A DNA stretch of 64,000 nucleotides, from assembly GCA_004352715.1 (NCBI GenBank), contig SCFE01000106.1, positions 1,264,998 through 1,328,997 of the forward strand. The letters are read 5' to 3'. The stretch is from Hofstenia miamia (taxonomy: Eukaryota > Xenacoelomorpha > Acoela). Of the stretch, positions 55,851 to 64,000 are shown one piece after another. Made by a program: the position numbers and the translations under genes. The number at the start of each line of letters is the position of its first letter. Positions within the stretch are counted from its first letter, which is position 1. The notes under the pieces were generated by a model. That model searched no databases and was not told the origin of the DNA. It saw nothing but the letters and a program-made list of their open reading frames with translations.

Positions 55851-57195
55851 AATTACATGAAGTAATTCCTTTTTTACAATGAAAATTTCGATTTTTGTGG
55901 AGTTGTGTAATTCCTTCCACGCCTGTTGTTCAGATAATGAGGGGTCTAAGCCCATTTTTTTGTACTGTAGTAAAGCTGCACAAGTCCCTTTCAGATGATT
56001 TGTGTTCAATTTCCGTGTACGTGGAGCAATTGTAAGAGAACCTTAAAAGTGGACCTTAACTGCAAAAGTTTGTCTAAGAACAGTTTGAGAATTTTAACCT
56101 CTTCTGACAAAATGAAAATTCTTCACTGAATATTATCTGTCGCAGTTCTGCCGCAATCTAGTTCAAGTATTGCGAGGACCAATAATATTTGACGATACTT
56201 CTCGCCGGAGAAAGTGGTGATGCACTCCTACAACGGAGGGGATATTGATCCACTGCTACGAAAACCGGCTATTGATGATACTTATAATTTTGAAAAGTAA
56301 CTATTTTTGCATTTTGTAAATATTTTTGAAATTATATTCCTTGTTTCTTCTCATTCTTGTTTTAAACTAATGTTTTAGAGATGCAATTAATATATTGCAA
56401 ATTAGTTTTTCAATACTTTTTTATCAATTGTGTTAATGACAACTAACTTTTTGAAAAAAAATGATTTTGAATGTATTGCTCTTGAAATAATGATTTTTTG
56501 GAACAGAAACTTTGCTCTTCTAGAAAAAATTATAGCACAAATTAAATAAACATTGCAATGAACTATTGGATTCTTCAAATTTGTTGTGTCATTTAAGGAA
56601 ATGTAAGGGGGTGTCAGGTGAGGGATGGGTAGGTTGGGTTTTTTTGTGAATTTAAGCACGATATAACTTTAAAAAATAACAAATCAAGTGTGGTATGCTA
56701 TTAATACCAGTATATATAGTTTATGAATGGACTTGATTTTATAATAAAATACCAAGAAAATTACACTGTAGATAAACTTTTATCATGGTGTGATTTTTAA
56801 CAAATTTTTGGATATAATCAATAATATAAACATCTTTTTATTAATCTTATTTTTTGGATTGTAATATCTTCGATGAGTGTAAATGTAGAAGAAAAGCATA
56901 CAAGTTTTTAAAAGGCTTTTTGTTCGATTAATTATATATTAGTGAATTTACAAGGAATTGGACCAATTTATGAACGTTTGAATTTTATTGAATAACAGCA
57001 ATTTGAAAGTTTATACTTTAAGACAGTTCGTCTGTTGCAAAGCATGTTAATAAGTCTTGGGGTTCCCAAAATCTTTGAGTAAGTCTATAAGCTCAAGAAA
57101 CGTCACATGTTTTGGATATCATTGACTTACGTCAAACAAATTGAGCAACTACACTTTAATACTTAATTTATTAATTACTAAACAAAATCTTTATG
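55851..57195. other. No gene seen
   Basis: Unassigned. A less AT-rich patch at about 56190-56275 has no family match I recognise. Confidence 0.45.
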
Positions 57196-57760
57196 TACAG
57201 CTTTGTTCATAATAGTTCGGACTAATTAAGTAATTGCAATTTTAAGCGACCATATAGCCCATATTTGTTTAAAATTCGGTGAATTGTGGATTCAATCAGA
57301 AAATATCCATCTATCCAATCTACTTTCAACTGCTTCTAAGTCCAACACAGGCAAACTTTAGAAAGACAAGCTAAATTTGCTTGAGAACGGCCTTTGGTTT
57401 AGAAGGGCACCCTGGTTTTGCTAATGGCACAATTTGACCAGTTCTTTTAAAATGTGAAATAAATGAAGCTACTCTTTGCTTTGATAATTGACGAAATTCG
57501 CAAATTTTTTTCTTTGGAATTTATTCCAGGAATTTTAAAACTATAAATTTTCGTATTTCGAAGCAAATAGTCTTACCACGCATTTTGCGGTGAATAGTAA
57601 TATAAGTGCTCAGCAATTTTCAGAAATGTTAAGCTTAGACCTAAATGCTAACAGGTACATTCTGAAATTAAGCATTCACACTTTCAAACTACCAGTAACA
57701 ACGAAGAGAATAACGTCAATGTGAAAAGTATTTGTCCGAACTATTAGGCACAAGGCTGTA
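57196..57760 (-). mobile_element. Short Tc1-like element with N-terminal transposase remnant
   Basis: The ends are inverted matches: TACAGCTTTGTTCATAATAG at 57196 and, on the minus strand from 57760, TACAGCCTTGTGCCTAATAG, both followed by TTCGGA. TA borders fit Tc1. On the minus strand, 57590-57370 encodes MRGKTICFEIRKFIVLKFLE, then KQRVASFISHFKRTGQIVP and KPGCPSK, i.e. the paired-like helix-turn-helix and the linker of a Tc1 transposase. The DDE catalytic domain is deleted. About 565 bp, non-autonomous. Confidence 0.8.
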
Positions 57761-58829
57761 CATGAAAAATTAATAGTTTCTTTTTAATTTGAATAAATGC
57801 AGAGTGATTAATTTATTTAATAGAACGAATAACAATAATAAAAAATAACGAAAGACATTATTCCCTTACACTTGTGCATGAATGTACTCAAAGATGTCAG
57901 AAATATTGACATTGAAAATTTGTTGAAATCCAATATTACATTTATCAAATTTACAACAAAATATGTGAGGTAACGGGATTCATATTTCTGAAGCTTCGGA
58001 GTACTCTCATAAAGAAATTTGTACATGTACTAAAATTTTTATGCTACGTTCTTTTATATATTTGACATACCATATATATTTATTAAGATAGTTCTTAGTG
58101 AGACCCCTACAGGTATATAAGAATAAAACTAAATTTTGATATAAAAATTCACATATGCTTGAATTTTCAACACGATAACTTACCCGAAGAAATGAAACTT
58201 GCAACTAATATCTCTGAAATAATTATTTGTTGACTAATGCATTTGTGTTACAAAAACGTAAGTACTACTGAAATATAATATATAAAATGTATATTGGAAT
58301 CCTTTCTTACTTTGATTCTCTCTGCATTACTGTAACAGTTTATAAAATTTTAAACCATTACTTTGCAAAATTTCCATATTTACTTTTTAGTAAAGGAGAG
58401 CAATGATTTTAATTTATTACCTAATACAGAGCAAGTTTAACTATATTCAAAATCAAGGGCTCCGTGAGAAAATTTTAAAGGTGGGGCAAATATTGATTTT
58501 TCAAATATGATATTTATTTTACAAACATGCTTTTGTTGAGAAAATATATTTTTCGAAAGAATTTATTTTTGAGGAAACCATGTTAACAAGCTGCGTTCAG
58601 CACGTGAGCCAAATAATTTTAATATGCTTGTGAGTTTGCGTAGACGGTTATCTGACAATATTTGAAAGAGAAAGCTCCTGTTCTCTTTCGTGGATAACTG
58701 ATTTTGGCAATGAATGTTAGTTCGGAAGTTTTGACTTAAAGTTAACCATTAATTATTATTTACTAAGTGTAACTATTAAGAATAAATAAATCGTTCCCAC
58801 CCCTAATATATATAAATCAGCATATATAT
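57761..58829. other. No gene seen
   Basis: AT-rich unassigned DNA. Small minus-strand frames (57817-58026, 58007-58204) match no family. Confidence 0.45.
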
Positions 58830-59816
58830 NNNNNNNNNNNNNNNNNNNNNNNNNNNNNNNNNNNNNNNNNNNNNNNNNNNNNNNNNNNNNNNNNNNNNNN
58901 NNNNNNNNNNNNNNNNNNNNNNNNNNNNNNNNNNNNNNNNNNNNNNNNNNNNNNNNNNNNNNNNNNNNNNNNNNNNNNNNNNNNNNNNNNNNNNNNNNNN
59001 NNNNNNNNNNNNNNNNNNNNNNNNNNNNNNNNNNNNNNNNNNNNNNNNNNNNNNNNNNNNNNNNNNNNNNNNNNNNNNNNNNNNNNNNNNNNNNNNNNNN
59101 NNNNNNNNNNNNNNNNNNNNNNNNNNNNNNNNNNNNNNNNNNNNNNNNNNNNNNNNNNNNNNNNNNNNNNNNNNNNNNNNNNNNNNNNNNNNNNNNNNNN
59201 NNNNNNNNNNNNNNNNNNNNNNNNNNNNNNNNNNNNNNNNNNNNNNNNNNNNNNNNNNNNNNNNNNNNNNNNNNNNNNNNNNNNNNNNNNNNNNNNNNNN
59301 NNNNNNNNNNNNNNNNNNNNNNNNNNNNNNNNNNNNNNNNNNNNNNNNNNNNNNNNNNNNNNNNNNNNNNNNNNNNNNNNNNNNNNNNNNNNNNNNNNNN
59401 NNNNNNNNNNNNNNNNNNNNNNNNNNNNNNNNNNNNNNNNNNNNNNNNNNNNNNNNNNNNNNNNNNNNNNNNNNNNNNNNNNNNNNNNNNNNNNNNNNNN
59501 NNNNNNNNNNNNNNNNNNNNNNNNNNNNNNNNNNNNNNNNNNNNNNNNNNNNNNNNNNNNNNNNNNNNNNNNNNNNNNNNNNNNNNNNNNNNNNNNNNNN
59601 NNNNNNNNNNNNNNNNNNNNNNNNNNNNNNNNNNNNNNNNNNNNNNNNNNNNNNNNNNNNNNNNNNNNNNNNNNNNNNNNNNNNNNNNNNNNNNNNNNNN
59701 NNNNNNNNNNNNNNNNNNNNNNNNNNNNNNNNNNNNNNNNNNNNNNNNNNNNNNNNNNNNNNNNNNNNNNNNNNNNNNNNNNNNNNNNNNNNNNNNNNNN
59801 NNNNNNNNNNNNNNNN
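58830..59816. other. Assembly gap (987 N) flanked by (TA)n
   Basis: Short TA runs on both sides. Confidence 0.95.
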
Positions 59817-60885
59817 ATATATATATAAAAATTGACCCATTTTATAAGTAATTTATGTAAAACCTGCATTTGCGCAAGCAGCAAACGACTAAAATAAATA
59901 TAAGAAACTAGATTTCTTGGCGTTAGATTTCCATGGATTTGTTTAAAATCGTTTAGATGAGGTCGCGTGACAGGAGAGTTTTGTTTATAGCCTTATGACA
60001 TGTGCTTCTCAGAGTTGTCTTTTCATTTGACACGAGCATGAAAAATGCATTTATCAATTCAATTGTCTCATTCAGAAACCGATATCCCCTCAATTACATT
60101 GCTGACACAATTGACTGTCTTTTGTGTAATTGATCCTCCATACTTCGGCTACTGCTAATGATTTGAATACGCGTACTTCTTTCATGTCAATTGCTTTTTT
60201 AAGATCATTTAATCACTTTGCAAAGAATTGCCTTTTGTTATTAAATAGTTGGGCATTAAACTGTCCTACACTTAATGGTTAATAAAAGTTAAATCAGATT
60301 ATAGGATATTAGCTAGGCCTAAAATATTTCAGGCAATTTTGAAAATTTCTTTCCTGTAAATTTATATATATATATTATATATATATAAACCCGTTTTGCC
60401 ACAACACTCTTTACACAATTCTTCCTTTACAAAATGAAACAATTAGAAAAGTGATGGCGTCGTCATTACCCCAATGATATCATCAATTCCATCGATGGGC
60501 AGTGAAGAATTGTGATTTTGTGAAATTTTGGATTTTTTTTAATAGGCAAAATTTTATGATACTTTCTCAGTTGATAAACGATAAAACGATAAAATCTGGT
60601 TAGTGTATTCATGGAAGACCCTTTATTTACAACAGACATAAGATGACGAAATGGGGAACAAGAACAATAGATTCATGTAAAATTGCATCATAGCATAATC
60701 AACATTTTGAAAATATTCTTGATAAAAGTGCTATAGTGACAGAACGGGTGGGTCAAATTATTTCAAATTTTATCAGAATCTATATTTTGTCTCAATTTGT
60801 AAATGTAAAAGTTAGCAATACACAGACATATCGGATTTTCAAAAGGCTAAAATTCAAAAGCGTTTGCGGGGGTGAAATCAACACA
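59817..60885. other. No gene seen
   Basis: Unassigned. TA-rich inverted tract at about 60362-60388. Confidence 0.45.
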
Positions 60886-60889
60886 GGGT

Positions 60890-61085
60890 GTACTCAAAGG
60901 GGTTCAGGGGGTCAGCCCATCTTGCTAAGATTGACTGGGAAACCAGTTCCGTTGTTAAGGTTATATTACGTTTTGTGGTGTTGGATTTTATTTGTTGAAA
61001 ACAAATTTTTTCAAAATATAACAAGAATACAGGTACTCCAATTTAGAGCCCCCCCTTGTAAATTATTTAACAGTACAGCCCTTAA
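60890..61085 (+). repeat. Dispersed repeat, copy 2 (pair 48330-48475)
   Basis: Ordered match to 48330-48475. The open frame 60736-61107 runs across it, but its composition and the repeat match suggest it is not a gene. Confidence 0.6.
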
Positions 61086-61368
61086 TCAACCGATCTGTGG
61101 TAAATAGGGTTCAGAAAAACTTTATAGTGAAGAAGTAACTTCTTTAAGAAGCAGTTAGAATCTCCAACTGCATTAAAAAATTCGGAATTTAAAACTGCAC
61201 TAAGAATATTAATTTTAACAAAATATTTAGTTATTGTTGCTGATTTCTGTCTTTTCCTATAGTTTTGCGAAAATTTTCTTCAACTTCTTAAAAAGCTTTT
61301 CAACATTATCGTCATTATGAAACATATATTCTTCAGCTATTATGCACAAAACTGGTATTCAATTGGAC

Positions 61369-61863
61369 CTATTTTAGTATTTGTGACACACACAAACCTA
61401 TACAATAACGTTGTACAGAGTACCGCACTGAAACATGAAAACGTAATTGCATTTTGGACATGGATTTTCGTGTTTTAACGCAATAACTATTTACGTATAT
61501 ATTCTTTATAAAACTATCGACTCCAAACCCATTAAAATATATTCTTGTCATATATACTATTTTCTTTATACTAAATTGTGAATGACAGTAAATTGTATGG
61601 TTTCCGAGCTTGATTATATCCAACTTTTTACAAACAATATATGTATATAGAGGGATTGCTACTTCAATTAGTTTATTACTGCAAGATATTGGAATGATTT
61701 TATAAATATGCTGTAAGAACATAAAATGTTTTGTTCTTATTTTTACACATCTGTTCGTAAATATCTTCCTATATATTTGTGAACATTTGTGTTGTAAATT
61801 ATTTCTATGCCAGAATAATTTAAAATTATTAACTATTTTTGAATAACAATTCCGTTTTAGCAA
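61369..61863 (-). other. 164-codon orphan open frame
   Basis: Opens with MLKRNCYSKIVNNFKLF and is open for 495 bp, long for AT-rich DNA. It is rich in K, I, Y, C and F, as AT-biased random translation would be. No domain, signal peptide or family match is recognised. More likely chance than a gene, but it is the longest uninterrupted unassigned frame free of N in the window. Confidence 0.2.
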
Positions 61864-64000
61864 ACTTTAAAATTCTCACCATACTTAATGTTTAGAAGGC
61901 TATAGAATAAGCAACTGATCTCAGCAGCTAATTCTTTTTTGGCAGAAAAAACCACCCAGGTTCTAGTAACGCACGTCGTATGGAACGTCGCAGGTCATGC
62001 ACCGGTGTAATTTTGATAACATAAGTGAAAGAGGACACAATCCTGTATCCTGGGATGTTTAATATCTTGCATATCTTCTTTAGTGCGAGTTATGTATGCT
62101 TGAATCTTTTTTGAAGAAACAACTGCAAGTCTTAAAAAATTTCTGGGCAGTTTGTTAAGATAATTGAAACAAACCTTATAGTATAAAATATTGCTAAGTA
62201 CAAATTGAAATAATATTGAATTCGGAATGTGTTCTTAAACAAATGTAAGCAAACCTCAATAAGATTTTCTTAGATTTGCAATAAGCGACTTTTTAATTGT
62301 TTTTTGAGAAAATAAAAATTCTTCAGTGTTCATATTTTTAGGCATTTCTATTAGAAATTTCGCCATAAATTGTAAGATTTGCTATTTCTCCGATGAAATC
62401 TTTAGAAAATAGAATTGCATTTTTCGAATTCCAAGGTTTCTGCTAGGGTTAGTGTTAGAAATGGCTTAATTAAAATCTGCAGTAAGCAATGAACATAGGT
62501 TATAAAAATCAACAGTTTGTCCAATACTATTTTAGAAAACAACCTTACATTCATGGAATGCATTTTTTCTACACTTAATTACTAATAATTGACTTCATAT
62601 TAGTCTATTTTTCATAGAAAAGTACATTCATAGTTTACATCTTCAATATATTAGTGAACAAAGAATGGATACAACCAACATGTCGCACTTTTTTCCTTGA
62701 CAATATTGAAAATAAATTTACTGCTGTTCTAAATATCTCTTTTGAATAAATCACTCTTGCGATACTGCTAACCTCACCTCCTGTTTCAGTTCAATGCTAC
62801 ATGGCCATAATTTAAGCAGAACATGGCCTAGATTAAATGCTATTAAAATATTAGAAAATTTGCAAGTTTCTCGGTATTGCTCTTTCCATGTTTCGTAGGT
62901 AATTCATTATCATTATATGCTGAACTGTAAACGATTATACCTTTTAGCATCTTTAATTCTTGAACATTTTAATTAAAATTTTAAAATTGTGATTATAGCA
63001 ATAAACATTTTTAAATTTGTGAAGAAATAATATAGGATTTCTTCTTAATCTTGGGATCTTAAAAAAATCAAAGTTGTTTGCCATGTTACTACATCTATTA
63101 AGAAACCAACTGTTTTTTCTTTTTAAGTAATAAGCAATTTTGATTTCATAGTTCAAATAAAAGAATAATTTTTTATATAAAACTTTCTATAGATTTATTA
63201 AAGAGTTTTGATTAAATGCATTTTAGATTAAGAAAACTTAAATTAACTTTCAGAATAACTTATTCATGATTGTTTGAACAAACTAATATTATTTACAAAT
63301 AACTTTTTTGGGTTAGGCTATCTCACTTTTAACTAATTTATTATTGAAATTAAATATTCTGTAGACGTTCTAAACGCTTTTACCAATAAAATTTCAAGTT
63401 TTTGACTGAGGTTATTAATTGAGACATTTATATAACTCGACTATATAAAAAGTTAGTTTAATTTAGACATTTCTAAGTTTACCTAATTTTGAAACAAATT
63501 TTTTCGCAATTGCAATAATGATGCAATTCATTTTTTAATTCATTAAATAATTTTGTAGGACCAACTGGTTCAGTGTGGTTAAAGAATTTTTTATTTCTTA
63601 AATCTTTTGAATGGTTCGCGGTATCAATATTAATATCAATTTATAATTAGCTAATTTGCTGAAATTACTGTCGACAAAATGTATTAATTAATAACGACTT
63701 AGTGCATGCAGATTATTTTTATGCTAAAAATTTATTAATTGTCAGGTTTAGTCGAGTACGAAATTGTGAGTTTTGGAAAATTTCAAAAGCCTTTAATGAA
63801 TTAAAGTAGTTTATAGAAAATAATTTTTTCTAAGTTCCTTCGAAAACATCTTGCTTTCTACAGCTGAAATGCAATTTTAATGTTTGTTCCTTTTGGGCTT
63901 TTTGCCAGTCTCTGTTATCTAAAGTTGATGTAGGATTAAAGCGTGGATTTTACGGTTTTTTGCGTAGAGGCGGGAAAAATGATCATCCCACTCTGGCAGA
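61864..64000. other. No gene seen
   Basis: AT-rich unassigned DNA to the window end. A faint resemblance of 61862-62065 to the repeat at 55130 is the only structure noticed. Confidence 0.45.

Noticed and set aside
58803-59884. Two ~350-codon minus-strand ORFs
   Set aside because: Created by the 987-N gap.
60736-61107. 123-codon plus ORF as a gene
   Set aside because: Most of it is the dispersed repeat also at 48330; no family similarity.
1-64000. CRISPR arrays, operons, prokaryotic defence systems
   Set aside because: No spaced identical repeats or dense gene clusters; the window is eukaryotic.

Overview
This is a eukaryotic, clearly metazoan-type window. It is very A+T-rich, gene-poor and full of decayed transposable elements, microsatellites and assembly gaps. 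The element types (APE-type LINEs, restriction-like-endonuclease LINEs, an animal-type copia element, Tc1/mariner elements) and two small dual-specificity-phosphatase-like genes fit an invertebrate. I cannot name the phylum from sequence alone. There is no prokaryotic organisation.

Layout. 0-6.3 kb: a near-identical 496-bp duplication carrying a truncated Tc1/mariner element, then several eroded LINE reverse-transcriptase (RT) fragments and a 290-bp MITE. 6.4-13 kb: mostly unassigned AT-rich DNA with a few repeats. 13.1-14.1 kb: broken mariner/IS630-type transposase, minus strand. 15-17.3 kb: weak coding-like remnants and one copy of a dispersed ~480-bp repeat. 18.3 kb: intact single-exon DUSP-like ORF (copy A). 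19.2 kb: near-perfect palindrome beside a gap. 19.8-22.3 kb: a decayed jockey-like LINE, minus strand. 25.4-30.2 kb: a second LINE with a restriction-like endonuclease, minus strand, split by a 2.66-kb DNA transposon (26018-28672). That transposon has ~150-bp imperfect inverted repeats, a 10-bp target duplication and one large ORF of an uncharacterised, multicopy animal family. 30.25-34.5 kb: a CR1/L2-like LINE, plus strand, with an SGNH-esterase-like ORF1, a 2A-like motif, an APE endonuclease and an RT; the assembly has partly duplicated it. 35 kb: a 358-bp MITE. 38-39 kb: another RT remnant. 47.7 kb: second DUSP-like ORF (copy B, minus strand). 49-53.9 kb: a decayed copia-type LTR retrotransposon with two later insertions. 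57.2 kb: a short Tc1-like element. The remainder is unassigned.

The only host-like intact genes I can support are the two DUSP-like ORFs. Both keep the P-loop cysteine but have lost the invariant P-loop arginine, so they look like pseudophosphatases. The best candidate for something undescribed is the inverted-repeat element at 26018-28672: its boundaries can be read directly because removing it restores the LINE reading frame. Several local duplications meet at single-N or short-N joins and are probably unmerged haplotype contigs rather than biology.
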